Shown: piece by piece, positions 46,903-59,200 of the stretch
Numbering within the stretch: the first letter of the stretch is position 1
How the letters are laid out: the number at the start of each line of letters is the position of its first letter
Assembly: GCA_028641055.1 (NCBI GenBank)
Contig: CM054061.1
Coordinates: 28,693,523-28,757,522, forward strand
Origin: Alopecurus myosuroides
Taxonomy: Eukaryota > Streptophyta > Magnoliopsida > Poales > Poaceae
Length of the DNA: 64,000 nucleotides
Reading direction: 5' to 3'
Made by a program: the position numbers and the translations under genes
The notes under the pieces: model-generated
Seen by the model: only the letters and a program-made list of their open reading frames with translations
Databases searched by the model: none
Told to the model about the DNA's origin: nothing

Positions 46903-47225
46903 CTATCGTGAGGGCTCGTCGTGCTCGCCGCCGCCGCTCTGGTGTACGACAAGGAACCGTGGGATGATCGGCTTAGGGTTGGGTTTGGATTGCCAGGTTC
47001 TGTAAGAATACCCGCCGGATGGCAAATCAGATGGGCTGGGCTTCTTTCTTGGCCCAAACCAATGTACCGTGGCCAGCTTGACATTTCCTAGTTGAAACAA
47101 AAACCTTGTGTACGTGCTTCTTTCTCGGACCAAACCAAAAGCTACCCCTTGCTCACAAAAAAAAAAACCCTCTCCGTGTTTAAAACAAAAAGGCAATGGA
47201 AAATTTCGAACGATCAGATTGGATA
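46903..47225 (-). promoter_or_regulatory. Promoter region of the DUF6598 gene
   Basis: On the minus strand upstream of ATG 46902: a telobox-like AACCCTAAGCC (about 46970-46980), and grouped GGGCCAAG / AGCCCAGCCC motifs (about 47034-47056) like site-II elements of TCP-regulated plant genes. No clear TATA box. The motif assignments are by pattern only. Confidence 0.4.
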
Positions 47226-47526
47226 TCTATACTTCTTATAAAGCAAAACCCCACTAACATACATTAATGATTTTTCTATCTCAACATGCAACCTATCCAC
47301 ATCATCCATCCTCCTAACCAATCAATTGTCCATGTCATCTCCACTAATATTTATGAATTACTACATGAAAACTACACATCATCTATTTCTTAAACCATCC
47401 AATTATTCATATTAATAATTTTAAAAATATATATTATGATCAATTGTATCACATCTCTTATAAACTTTACAATTTACTGTAGTTCCTAAAACGATCCCCG
47501 CAGCAACGCGCGGGGTATTCTTCTAG
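47226..47526 (+). mobile_element. Non-autonomous Helitron, 301 bp
   Basis: It starts TCTATACTTCTTATAAAGC after an A and ends TATTCTTCTAG before a T, the A^T target of Helitrons. Eleven bases before the end is a hairpin: ccccgc (47496-47501), loop agcaacgc, gcgggg (47510-47515). TC start, CTAG end and 3' hairpin are the three Helitron marks. No Rep/helicase gene is present. It lies 324 bases upstream of the DUF6598 start codon. Confidence 0.88.
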
Positions 47527-47833
47527 TATCCTTTAAGCGTCATCTTATATATTCCATTCCTTCATCCGGTATAATCACCGAGAATTGGTACATAACAAGC
47601 ATCAGCAACATGTCGAAAAAACGTATGCAACATCAAAATAATACAAATCACTAAATTTGTATCATCATCTATGGCAAGCTCAATTTCGTAGAATTGGGCT
47701 CTCTAGCCGAGAATATGGCTTGCCCCATCCTCGACATGGATTGACGGGAGGAGTGGGATCGCACTGTGCAAACATCAATTTGTATGCAGCGAGGCAATAG
47801 CAGGAACAGCTCGGCGTGGAAAAGGAGCGCGGG
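47527..47833. other. Gap between Helitron and LINE
   Basis: No gene or repeat was recognised. The bases at 47834-47848 (AAAGCACACACTAGG) are the left target duplication of the LINE. Confidence 0.4.
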
Positions 47834-47999
47834 AAAGCACACACTAGGCGGAGCAAACGTGCGACTTTTTTGCAGTAGCTATGCATTGAGAAGTATGGTT
47901 CTAGGGCGCGGATGGGAGGCGACCGGCGACTACGGGGATGATCTCCGGCGGCTCGAGTTGACGTTGCTCCCGGCCTGGCCTTCCCGCGCCTGACGGGTG

Positions 48000-50900
48000 A
48001 TGGCGCCCGCCATGGATGGTGGCGCCGCGCTGTCGCCGTCCCGGGTCGCGGTAGGTGCGGCTCCGGTGGAGGACCCAGACTCCGTTCGTGGGAGGCGGTG
48101 GGCGGATGTGGCGGACGAGCTGGATGAAGCCGAGGGGGTGCGTCGGGAGATCGAGCGCGTCACCACCTCCCCTGCGCCGCCAACCTTCGGTGAGTTCTTG
48201 GCCATGGCGCGGCGGTCGCCGGCGCGTCGGGCGGGGACTCGTCGTGGGCAAGGGGGACGTCCGGGTCTTTGCCCGGGCGGCCGTCCGGGAACCAGTCGAG
48301 CGGCGCTAGCTGGTCGGAGGCAGGGGCGGTACGGCAGGAGGGCAGGGTCTCAACGGCGGAGCCCTCGTCAGTGGCTGCTCCGTCTCTGTCGTTGGTGCTG
48401 GCGGCGGGGACGAACCCTGCGCCCAGGCCTGCGTGTACTCCTCTGTTGGGCCGGGGGTCGGCCCAGGAGGCTAACCCTAGGCCCACTGGGAGGGTCGCGG
48501 GCCCCCAACCTATTCTGGCCTGGCGGAGCCAGGATGCTCGTTGGGCCGATGGGCTGGGCCGGCTAAGGGGGCCACAGGGGGAGCGGGAGATTGCTCACGC
48601 TCGCTCGGCGGCGGTGGGATCCCCGACTTGGCCAGCTAGGCCCGAGTTGGCCTGGCTCTGGGTCCCACGGGGCGACTTAACCCTAGATCGGGCGATGCCC
48701 GCATCCCCGCAACAGGTAGCTAGTCACGGTCGACTAGCGCGCCGCATCCACATCGCCCCGCCGCCACCCCCTCTGCTGTGGTCCTTCGCCGCCGTGGTGG
48801 CCATGAAATGACCTCGAGCACCTCCCCCGCCGCCCGCCGGGGCCGGTCGCCGCTGCGGCCGCGCCGCCAATCCCCGCCCCCACGCTCGCCGCCTCGGGCT
48901 ACGGCCCATACCCAGCCCTACCGGCCCCCCGGCCAGAAGGTCCCCGCGAGGCCGTACCCCGCCGTGGGCGCGCTCCCCGGCGACCCGTCGGTCTCCAGCC
49001 CACAGCCAGGAGGGGGCTGCGCTGCTACCGCCCGTGGGACACCACCGTGGAGGCGGGCCCCCTGCGCCTGGGCGTGCGGATGCGCGTGTTGAGGGGGGGT
49101 TGGGCGTGGTGCGGCGCCGCGGGAGGGCGACCGGGATGACCGACAGCGCGCCCTCCGGAACCAGCTGCTCCTGGCTCGCGAGCCAGCCAGGGCGCCGATC
49201 CAGGGCCACTGGCGCGAGGGTCCGAGGGCGAGGGACGCTAGGGGTGTGGCGCGTGACAGTCGTCCCGGCAGGGCGCGATCTCCTCCTCGCATCTCGCGCG
49301 GGGATGCTGCTACGTCCCTGACGGCCCCGCTGGTGCGGTGTTGCCTAGGGATGGGTCGACATTGGAGATCCCGAGGGTCTTCGATGCTGACGGTCCTAGG
49401 GCGACGCCCCACTATCGGCCGCGGGTTCCACTCACCCTCTTGGGGCATGGCATAGACTCCGGCTTCTACTACATCGACATGGGACGCGTTAAGCTCTCGG
49501 CCCCGGAGTTTCTGGCGGTGGTGACGGTGCTCCTGGATCCGGCGCGATCCCCGTCGGTGGTGATCTCGGCGGAGACGATCCGGGCGGAGTTCCTGCTTCT
49601 GGAGCCGGAGGCCCCTTGGGTGGTCATGGAGCTCTCGCCTTTGGAGTTTGCGGTTGAGTTCCCCTCCCTTGGACTGCTCAAGGCCCTATCCCGGGGGAGT
49701 CGATCACTCTGTCGGGGTGCAACATCAAGGTCTCCATCGAGAAATCCTCCATCGACCCCTCCGCGCTGTCTGCTTTGGTTCCCGTATGGATTAAGATCCA
49801 TGGGTTCCCGATGGAGGCGAAGACCTTCCACATCATCGACCAGATCGCTCAGGCAGTGGGTCGTCTCGTGGAGGTAGATGAGACCTCGCTGCCAGGTCGT
49901 GGCCCGGCCCGTCTTTGCATGCTGGTCCCAGACATCTCCAAGCTGGAGGGCACTCTTCCTCCATTCTACTTTGATGGGGTGGACAAGCCCTTGTCGGTGG
50001 AGGTGGAGCAGGAGGATGGCATTCCGAGGGCTGTCTCACCGCCTCCGCGGCGCTCACCGGCCTCTCACCACGGCAGCTCCTTAGAGGACGAGGATTCCTC
50101 GGGAGACGACTCTGACTTGGGGCCTAGAGACACTGCACCGGATCTGGTGACACCGGCGCCCGGACCCGGGATGACGACACCGGCTGGGGGCAGCTCTCAG
50201 CTTGCTTCGGTGGTCCAGGAGTCTTCGCCGGGAGCATCCCTGCCGGCCGCGCCCGTTCTTCCTATGAGCACGCCGGCAAAGCTAGCTCTGGTGGACGTGT
50301 CGCGTCAGCTGTCGCAGCGGTCCCTGGGACCTGGGCTATCACAGTATGGTTCCAACATGTGTGAGGGGCCGGGTTCCCTGGATCTGGCGGGCCTTGTGGC
50401 TGAGGCCCTCCACGGCGCTGCCTCTCCCCTGGCGGGCCTGGAGGCAGAGGACTCTGGAGGGGCGAGCATGGAGGTTGCTGCGCCGGACTCCCCCGCTCTC
50501 CGGGCGTGGCCTGCTACACCCGCTCGCCAGGGACCCCTCCTACTCCGCCCTAGGGGTCCCCGACGCGCCTTCCAGCGACTCCCGTCCCTGACTCCCGTGT
50601 CCTGGGTACAGTCATCGCCACCACTCCCATCCCCAGGGTCACGACGCGCCGCAGTGCGCGTCTGGGGGGGGCTAGGACTGGGACGGAGATGATCGTGCCG
50701 ACGGTGACGGAGGTGGCGTCCCGCCGTCAGGCAGCTCGCTGCCTAGAGTCTAGTACGCCTCGGCCTCCCCTTTCCCGTCCTCCTTCCGTGTCTCCGCCCT
50801 CAGGGTCTAGGTTTTCGGTGCTCGACTCGGTTGAGGCTGCACATTTGGAGCAGGTCGCTACTGGCTGTGGGGTTGTTTTTCGGGGCGAGCGAGGCACCCG

Positions 50901-51159
50901 ACTAGAACAGATTGAAGCTATTACATCTAAAGAGATCTATGAGGGGGCCCTTGCGGCGGCTCGGGTTCAAGCCGAGGCTGCACAGCCAGGGACCCAGGAC
51001 CCTGCCGGACCTGGGCAAGATGCATCTGGGTCTGGTGGCGGTACCACTCCTGTGCTACCCTCTGTGGGTGACGCCGTGGCCTCCTCCCAGCCGGGGAGGA
51101 AGCGCGGGCGGCCACCGTTGGACAAGTCCAGGCCCTCGACCTCTGGTAGGGCCGGATAG
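48000..51159 (+). pseudogene. LINE ORF1 (RNA-binding protein), frameshifted
   Basis: The likely start is ATG 48000 (MAPAMDGGAALSPS). The coding sequence moves between all three frames. Recognisable parts: RRWADVADELDEAEGVRREI (48090s), an Arg-rich stretch (49120-49290), PEFLAVVTVLLDPARSP (about 49505-49555), then after a shift near 49690 VPVWIKIHGFPMEAKTFHII (49778-49837), and a Pro/Ser-rich tail ending KRGRPPLDKSRPSTSG. This order (a 'DUF4283-like' domain with WIKIHGFP) is usual for ORF1 of plant L1 elements. ORF1 coats the LINE RNA. Confidence 0.65.
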
Positions 51160-51194
51160 GTTCCCCGTAAGGGGACACACCCCACTAGTTCCCA

Positions 51195-54100
51195 ATGAGT
51201 GTCTCTCTTTTGGACTGGAACATGCGGGGGTTCGGGCAGGACGGTAGGCGCCGTCAGCTTGTGGAGTATATTTGGGATGAGAACCCGGACATTGTGGGCA
51301 TTCAAGAGACGATTTGTCAGGATTTCTCGACTGCCGAACTCGAGAGTCTGAGTCGCCATAAGTTTGCTTGGCAGTGGCTTCCGGCTTCGGGGAGGTCGGG
51401 GGCCTTCTGCTTGGGGCCAAGGAGGACACATTTGAGGTAGAGGATATGGACCGCGGGGAATTCTTTTTGTGCATGTTGCTCACCCATAGACGGTCTTCCC
51501 TTCGGTGGAAGGTTATTGTCGTTTATGGGCCCGCGGACCATCGGCGGTCCCATGAGTTCTTAGACGAACTTAGGGCGAAGGTGGAGCGAAGTCCCTCCCC
51601 ACTTCTTGTGGCGGGGGACTTTCAATTTGATTCGGTCCCCCCAGGATAAGAGTTCCACTCTCGTTGACTTCCCGAGGATGCGCTTGTTCAACGATTTCAT
51701 CGCTGACATGGCGCTCATCGAGATGGAGCGAGTTGGGGCTAGGTACACGTGGACTAATAACCAGGCGGACCCGATCCGCTTGGTGCTGGATCGTGTCCTG
51801 GTCTCGGCGGACTGGGAAGCGGAATATCCGCTGTGCTCCCTTCGCGTCGTGACCAGGGTGGGTTCGGAGCACTGCCCGTTGCTTCTGTCAACCGGGGGGG
51901 AGGCCCCGCCCAGGCCGAACCGGTTCCACTTTGAGGAATACTGGTTGGTGCAACCGGCCTTTGTGGAGCTGTTTCGGAGTAAGTGGCTCGCTGCGGCGGC
52001 ATCCCCTCCGCGGGTTTATAATGTTGTGGATGTCTGGCACTTCTGTGCTAAGAGTTCACGCCAGTTTATGCGTGGCTGGGGGGCTAACCGAGGAGCGGAG
52101 CTTCGGCGGCGTAAGGCCGACTTGCTTGGGCAGATCCAGCATCTTGACCTGGTGGCGGATGCTGGGGGGCTGGGCCCAGTTGGTCGGACCCATAGGTACG
52201 CCCTGGAGGCCTCCCTTATGGAGGTCTACAAAGGGGAGGAAGTGTTCTGGCGTCAGCGTAGTAGGCTGAATTGGATCCTGAGAGGGGATTCCAACACGGC
52301 CTATTTCCACGCTATCGCCAATGGACGTAGGCGGAGGTGCTCTATCCCGCTTCTGTGGGCTGGTGACGTATTGTTGGAGGCGGCCGAGGACATTTCTGGC
52401 CATATCTACTCCTTCTTTAAGGAGCTGTTCACCGCTACGCCCAGGTCGGGGGTGGCGTTGTCTCCTCACCTGTGGTCCCAGGGGGCGCTTGTGTCTGAGG
52501 CGGAGAATGAGCGACTGCTGCTGCCCTTCTTCCCCGAGGAGGTGCGGGAGGCAGTTATGGATATGCAATCAGGGGCGGCGCCGGGGCCGGATGGTCTCCC
52601 AGTCTCCTTCTTTCAGAAGTTTTGGGAGACTGTGCAGGCGGTTGTTTTGCCGATGTTCCAGGAATTTTACATAGGGACCCTAGTTATGTCACGCCTCAAT
52701 TTTGGCGTTATAACTTTGATCCCTAAGATTTCTGGGGCAACGGACATTCGACAGTTTAGACCTATCATTGTGATAAATGTAGTCCAGAGGATCTTCTCGA
52801 AGGTGTGTGCACGGCGCCTTGCCCCTGTGGCAGAACGCCTGACTCACCCCTTCCAGTTCGCTTTCCTCAAGGGGCGATTTATCCACGATGGGATTCTAGC
52901 CCTGCACGAGATAGTTCACGAGGTGAAAGTGCGTCAGCATAGAGGCGTCTTCCTCAAATTAGACTTCCAGAAAGCCTATGATCGCCTGGACTGGTCTTTT
53001 CTCCGGGAGGTGATGCAACGGAGAGGCTTTGATGACCGGTTCATATCGTGGGTAATGCAACTTGTTATGAGTGGCAGTACTGCGATTAACATTACCGGGG
53101 ATATTGGCCCCTACTTTAGGCCGTCCTGTGGGGTGAGGCAAGGGGATCCTATATCCCCCATCCTCTTTGACCTGGTGGTTGACGCCCTGTCGGCCATCCT
53201 GGATAAGGCTAAAGCAGCCGGTCACATCTCCGGTGTGGTGGGCCACCTTATCCCGGGAGGGGGCGTCACGCATTTACAGTACGCAGATGATACGATGATT
53301 ATGGTGGAGGGTTCGGGGTTGGATATTGTCAACCTCAAGTTCCTCCTACTATGTTTTGAGGCTATGTCAGGGCTCAAGATTAATTTCGACAAGAGCGAGG
53401 TTATTGTCCTTGGGTATCCCCCGGAGGAGCAACAGAGGATTGCGGATAACCTTAACTGCAAGCTGTCTGCTTTCCCGGTGACATACCTGGGGGTCCCGTT
53501 GAGTGATTCTAGGGTCCTTATTAGGGACCTGGAACCCTTGATGGGGAAGGTTAGGCGGAAGGCGGAACCTTGGTGTGGACGCTTCACCTCCAAGGGAAGT
53601 AAGTCAGTGCTGATAGGATCCTGCCTGGCTAGTATCCCATCGTATATGATGGGATTATACTCGCTACCGGAAGGTGTTCATACGGCCTTTGATAAGGAGT
53701 TGTCCCGGTTCTTCTGGCAGGATGGCAACGGTAGACAGAAATACCACATGGTTAAGTGGGCTGACGCTTGCGCCCCCAAGGATATGGGGGGCATAGGTAT
53801 TGTAGCGTCTCGGAAGATGAATGTGGCGCTCCTCCTGAGATGGGTATGGCGCATCTTGAGGGATGAGGGGGGCCTTTGGCTCCAACTTATTAAAGCTAAA
53901 TACCTCCAGGGGCAGCCCCTCCTGGCCTGTGAGAGACAGGAGGGCTCCCTCTTCTGGAGGTCGATCCAGTCGTTGAAGCGGGACATTAGGAAAGGGATCC
54001 GCTTCACCCTAGGGGATGGTCGGGGCATCCTGTTCTGGCTTGACCCGTGGCTGCGCGCGACTCCGCTCCGGCTGGAGTTCCCGAGACTCTTTGCGATTTG

Positions 54101-54863
54101 CGCGGACCCATCTTTAGGGGTGGCATCGGCCTTTAGACAGGGGTCGTGGGCCATTGCGTTTAGGCGCACCTTTGGTCCGGCCGAGGCAGAGGAGTGGGCC
54201 GAGTTGCTGGACGAGCTTCCTGCGGATTTGCCGGGGGGCCATGACCAGGTGTCCTCGACGTTGGCCCCCTCGGGGACTTTCACGGTGAAGTCGGCCTACC
54301 GGTCCTTGTTTGGGTCGCCGTCTTGTCTGTGGGCATCCCCTCTTTGGAAGGCTCCAATGCCCCTCAAGATTAAGATTTTCGTTTGGCAGCTCTTGAGGGA
54401 TAGGCTACCCTCGGGGGTTGAGGTGGCCAAACGCCGAGGACCGGGGGATGGACTTTGCCCATTATGCCGGGTCCCCGAAACGAGTACTCACATATTCTTT
54501 GTGTGTCCCGCTGCCCGGTTTCTATGGAACTTCGTACGTGAGGCCTTGGGGCCGGCTTGGCTGGCCCTGGATCTCGGAGAGTTTCTAGAAGCCAGGGCGC
54601 ACCATGCGGGGGGGGGGGGGGGGGGGCGACGCCTCTTCTGGCTGGTGTTTGCGGCGATGGCGTGGTCGTTGTGGACGACCCGTAATAAGATGGCGATTGA
54701 GAAGATTTTCCTGAGACGGGCTTCTGACGCAATGTTCAAATTCTTGGCTTTTCTGCAGCAGTGGCATCCGCTGTGTAGGCAGCGGGACAGGGCACGGCTT
54801 GACGATTCCATCGACAGACTTCTCGTGGCCGCGCGATGCCTCTCCGCTTCGGTGCCGCCTTGA
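51195..54863 (+). pseudogene. LINE ORF2: endonuclease, reverse transcriptase, zf-RVT; two frameshifts
   Basis: It starts MSVSLLDWNMRGFGQDGRR. The endonuclease shows DIVGIQET (catalytic Glu), VVYGPADH and LLVAGDF, with frame changes near 51395 and 51622. From 51622 the frame is open to TGA 54863. RT: FLKGRFIHDGI, FLKLDFQKAYDRLDWSFL, GVRQGDPISPILF and catalytic YADD near 53281-53292, then LKINFDKSE and YLGVPLS. A C-terminal zf-RVT block has PMPLKIKIFVWQLL and CPLCRVPETSTHIFFVCPAA. A run of 19 G (54608-54626) lies in frame. It performs target-primed reverse transcription; this copy cannot make an intact endonuclease. Confidence 0.88.
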
Positions 54864-55089
54864 CCAGCCCTCCCTTGGTCGGGGCGTCCTCTCTACCCAC
54901 ACCACCCCTCTCGCTGTGTTTCCTAGAGTGTGTATCGTGCGTGGATTGCTTTTTTCTTTCTGTTGGGCTGTATTGTGCTGTGGCCCCAGTTTTGTGGGTG
55001 TGTTGTATCTGGGTTCTTGTAAACTCTTGTGGTCATTTGCTTTATTTATAAACGGGGCGAAAGCCTGTTTCGTCAAAGCACACACTAGG

Positions 55090-55784
55090 GGTAGTGTTTT
55101 TTTTTTGAGAGAACACTAGGAGCAGTGTTGTGCGGTATCGACGTGGACGACCGACCGATTCGTTGATCAGCCGGATCATTTTTCCAATTTCTACGGATCT
55201 ATGGAGAATTGAGAGGTTAAATCAAAGCATGTGTGTCTTGTTTACGTCAAAGCATGTGCCCCAAATAGTGGTTTGCTAAGTTGGACGCCAGCTCTCATAT
55301 TCTCCTTTAGAGCGCGCTTGGGATGTCGTATATTAGGCAAAATGGGTGTATATTTTCACGGACGTGCGAACCTCCCGCGAATAATCCCGCGCAAGCTTCG
55401 GAAAGCTTACGGTTCCGTAAATCTAAAGTATATTCCAAGCGGGGCCTTAAGTTCTTAGACAATCACCTAAAATGTGGCCAGGGGCTCAAGGCATCTATGA
55501 TTGGAATGTTTGGTTGATACAACACCATATTCTCCTAAGAGCATCTCTAGCAGATCCCGGATAAATAGATCAGGGGAAAACGTTTAGGGGTGGGGGTCGG
55601 GAAAAACGTTTTTGCAGGATGGAAATCTGCGCGGCTTAATTTGTATCGGAAATTCAAACAAATACTTCGCGCTAGAAATTTAAAAACAAGTTCGTGGGAC
55701 TACACACAGGTAAATCCCGGAATCTTTTTTTTTAACTAGGCAAAAGCTTTGCCGGAATCATGCTCTAAAGTACATATCCCGGCC
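55090..55784. other. Flank between LINE and Reina element
   Basis: No gene. A probable Tourist-type MITE lies at 55539-55765. The last five bases, CGGCC (55780-55784), are the left target duplication of the next element. Confidence 0.4.
55539..55765. mobile_element. Candidate Tourist/PIF-type MITE, 227 bp
   Basis: Ends GAGCATCTCTAGCAGATCC and CCGGAATCATGCTC, flanked by TAA on both sides (55536-55538, 55766-55768). TAA fits the TWA target of PIF/Harbinger. Only the first six to seven terminal bases pair well, so the call is tentative. Confidence 0.5.
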
Positions 55785-56117
55785 TGTCAACGACCTGGAA
55801 GCCCCTGAGAGGGACTCGACACCTGGAGATGAGGACGTACCTGAACCAAGGCCCAAGAGACAGACGCGTCCACCTAGCTGGCTTGCAGGCCACGTCTTGG
55901 GCCGGAAGGGGGCCGTGTAAGTTTCTGTCTTCTTATACCGTGGCGGGTGTGCCGTAGAGATTGGCTAGGATCGGAATGGCTGGACGGCAGTTGCCGTGTA
56001 TTATCGAACAAGCTCGGGGGCGGTGGGGAGGATCGAGCTACTGAATTAATCCAGTTCTTATCGATTGAATTGAGCGAGCAGGAGAGAGATCGAGAGATCC
56101 ACATCGGGTCTCTCACA
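55785..56117 (+). repeat. 5' LTR of the Reina element
   Basis: Starts TGTCAACGACCTGGAAGCCC and ends GGGTCTCTCACA; 333 bases, with the same sequence as the 3' LTR by eye. Confidence 0.95.
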
Positions 56118-56119
56118 AG

Positions 56120-56131
56120 TGGTATCAGAGC
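56120..56131 (+). promoter_or_regulatory. tRNA-iMet primer binding site
   Basis: TGGTATCAGAGC, two bases after the LTR end. This is the standard primer site of many plant LTR elements, pairing with initiator methionine tRNA. Confidence 0.93.
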
Positions 56132-56204
56132 CTTCCGATCCACCCTGGATTTTCCCACCCATCCACACCACACCCGCTACCGATCGAAGCAGAGGGAGGC
56201 GATC

Positions 56205-59200
56205 ATGGAGGCCCTCTCGCCGGAAGCCAGGGAGCTCTACAACATCCTCTCCACGGAGACTCGGGAGGCGTATGAGGCGCGATTTCTGGAGCACAAGAAG
56301 CAGATCCTCGATTCCGTCAAGGCCTACGTCGACGGCACCAATCGACAGTTCCAGGTGGTGCACGACTCCATCGACGCCGTGCACGCGACGGTGGGGGAGG
56401 AGATCGCTGAAGCACGAGCAGCCATCGGGTCCGAGCTGGAGGGCGTCAAGCGCGGGCTGAGCACGGAGATCTCGCAACTCTCCGCCACCATGGATCGGGC
56501 GATCCGGTCCATACCTGGCGCTGCAGCGGGGGGATCCTCAGATTCGCCGAGCTGGCGGCCTGGCGGCAACCTCGCTGGCCCTGATGGGCACCGCTCTGTT
56601 CTTGCAAACCGGGGGAAGGCCAGTGAATCTCACACGCCTCCTCCGGGAGGAGGTACGAATTCAGCCAACAACCCTCTCTCATCTACTACGAATTTTTGTT
56701 CTAGCCCCATGGATTCTGATCCAACTGCCTCTGCTCCTCGGGTGGAACTACCGCAATTCGATGGCACCAACTCCAAACTGTGGCAACGGCGATGTGAGGA
56801 TTATTTCCGGCGTTGGAGCACGCCTTCGGGACTCTGGGTTTCTTATGGATCATCCCAGTTCACCGGCGCAGCAGCTACGTGGCTGGAGTCGTTTCTGACC
56901 AGAAGTCCCCAATCCACTTGGGCCGATTTTGTTGAGGCGATACATGCACGATTTATGCGCAATCAGAAGCAAATCCTCCTCAGAAGGATGTACCACATCA
57001 CCCAAACAGGCTCAGTGTCTGAATATGTGCAGCAGTTCTCGGAATTGATTGATCAAATCACCGTGTACGAGACCCATCCTGATTACGTTCACTATCTCAC
57101 TCGGTTCCTTGATGGGCTAGTGCCAGCAGTACGGGTTTTGGTAGCGATTCAGCAACCAGAGAACCTGGATTCAGCATACACCCTGGCCTTGCTGTACGAA
57201 GAATTGGGGGACGGCTGCAACCCATTTGAGTCCCAGCCCAGGGGAGCGTCATCGTCTCGACGCAGCTCTGCCCCATCATTGCCACCGGTACCCCCAGCAC
57301 CGCCTGCTCGATGGGTATCCAAAACTGTGGAGGAAAAGAAGCAAGCAGAAGGGGGCCGATCTGCTACCGACGATAGGTGGACTAGCCTAAAGACTTACCG
57401 CCGAGCTAAGGGCCTATGCTTCATCTGTGGTGAGAAATGGGGAAGGGATCATGTCTGCAAAAACTCCATCTCGTTACATGTAGTGCAGGAGATGCTCCAT
57501 TGCTTGCAGACGGAGTGCCCTGAAACTGAAGATGATGAGGGTAACGATGCCCCTGAAGAACAGATAAATATGATTTCATCAGCAGCAGCCACGAACCACT
57601 CCCTCGACAACAAATCCAAGACAATGATGATCCAAGTAACAGTGCAAGGGCGTGAAATGACATTCCTTCTGGACTCTGGCAGCTCGGCGTGTTTCATCGA
57701 TCAGAGCAAGGCCGAGTCGCTCACAGGCAAGGTCCTCCTTCGTAGACCTGCTAAGGTGCAAGTGGCTGGTGGAGAAATTCTATGCTCAACTGAGTACTTC
57801 CCTGAACTGAATTGGATCGCTGACGACCACCATTTCTGTGACAGCTTTAAAATCCTACCGCTCCAAAGTTACGATGGAATCATAGGGTATGATTGGTTGG
57901 CAAAGCACAGTCCTATGATCACGCACTGGACTCAGCAGTGGATAGCTTTCGAGGAGAACGGCAAGAAGATTCTTATACATGGAAGAGAAGAGCACGGAGT
58001 CATGCATGCTCTACTCGAGGTACACTTGATCCAGGAAGACAAGAACAGAGAGACACTGGCGCATAACCCAGACATACAGACGCTCCTGGATGAGTTTGCT
58101 TCAGTGTTCGAAACGCCAGTGGGTTTGCCGCCGCGTCGACAGTATGATCACCGAATACCACTCATACCTGGGGCGAGGCCCGTGTCCATGCGACCTTATC
58201 GCATCGTGCCTGAGCTGAAAACGGAACTGGAAAGACAGATTCAAGAATTACTCGACCAGGGTGTAATCACCCACAGTAACAGCGCATATGCTTCTCCGGT
58301 TTTGCTGGTTAAAAAAGGGGAACCAACTGACAAGGCGTGGCGACTCGTCATTGACTTCCGGCGGCTGAATGCTCTAACTGTCAAGGGGAAATACCCACTT
58401 CCAGTCATCGACGAGCTCCTGGACGAGCTCTCTGGTTCACAATGGTTCTCGAAGCTCGACCTACGCGCAGGCTACCATCAGATCCGCCTTGCGCCCGGCG
58501 AAGAACACAAGACGGCGTTTCAAACGCATAGCGGCCATTACGAGTTCCGTGTCATGGCGTTCGGACTTACAGGAGCCCCGGCGACATTCCAATTCGCCAT
58601 GAACGCGGCCCTGGCTCCAGTGCTGCGGAAATTCGCGCTTGTTTTCTTCGACGATATCCTCGTCTATAGCAAGACGTTCAACGATCATCTGCTCCACTTG
58701 CGTCAAGTTCTGGAAATCCTGGACAAGGAACAGTGGAAGGTTAAGCTCTCCAAGTGCGCCTTCGCGCAACAATCTATCGCTTACCTAGGGCATGTTATTT
58801 CCACAGCGGGGGTTGCTACCGATCAATCAAAGATCGAAGCAGTCCGCAACTGGCCGAGACCTGTAAATCTGAAGGAGTTACGAGGGTTCCTCGGGTTGAG
58901 CGGTTATTACCGCAAATTCATTCGACACTATGCCATCATCAGTCAGCCACTCACGGTTCTGCTTCGCAAAGGAGAGTGCTTCCAATGGTCAGATGCACAA
59001 GAAACGGCATTCCAGGTTCTGAAAAATGCCCTAGTCTCTGCACCGGTGCTTGCCTTACCAGATTTCACGCAGTCCTTCGTCGTCGAAACTGATGCATGTG
59101 ACGTGGGAATTGGAGCAGTTTTGTCACAAAAAGGGCATCCAATTGCGTTTGTCAGCAGAGCATTGGGGCCAAGGAACAGGGGTTTATCTGTATACGAGAA

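Larger units (their letters stand above)
47834..55089 (+). mobile_element. L1-type non-LTR retrotransposon (LINE) with 15-bp target duplication
   Basis: AAAGCACACACTAGG occurs at 47834-47848 and 55075-55089, enclosing about 7.2 kb. Inside are ORF1 (about 48000-51159), ORF2 with endonuclease, reverse transcriptase and zinc finger (51195-54863), and a 211-base 3' UTR ending cggggcgaaagcctgtttcg, a tail common in grass L1 elements. No long poly-A is seen at the end. A perfect duplication suggests a fairly recent insertion, but both ORFs have frameshifts. Confidence 0.9.

Noticed and set aside
46606..47005. Plus-strand ORFs over DUF6598 exon 1
   Set aside because: They are shadows of the charged N-terminal exon on the minus strand.
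48724..49448. Long minus-strand ORFs in the LINE
   Set aside because: GC-rich shadow of ORF1; no similarity to known proteins is visible.
55947..56204. Upstream 86 codons of the Reina frame, starting in the 5' LTR
   Set aside because: They would require translation through the primer binding site; the ATG at 56205 begins a typical gag N-terminus.
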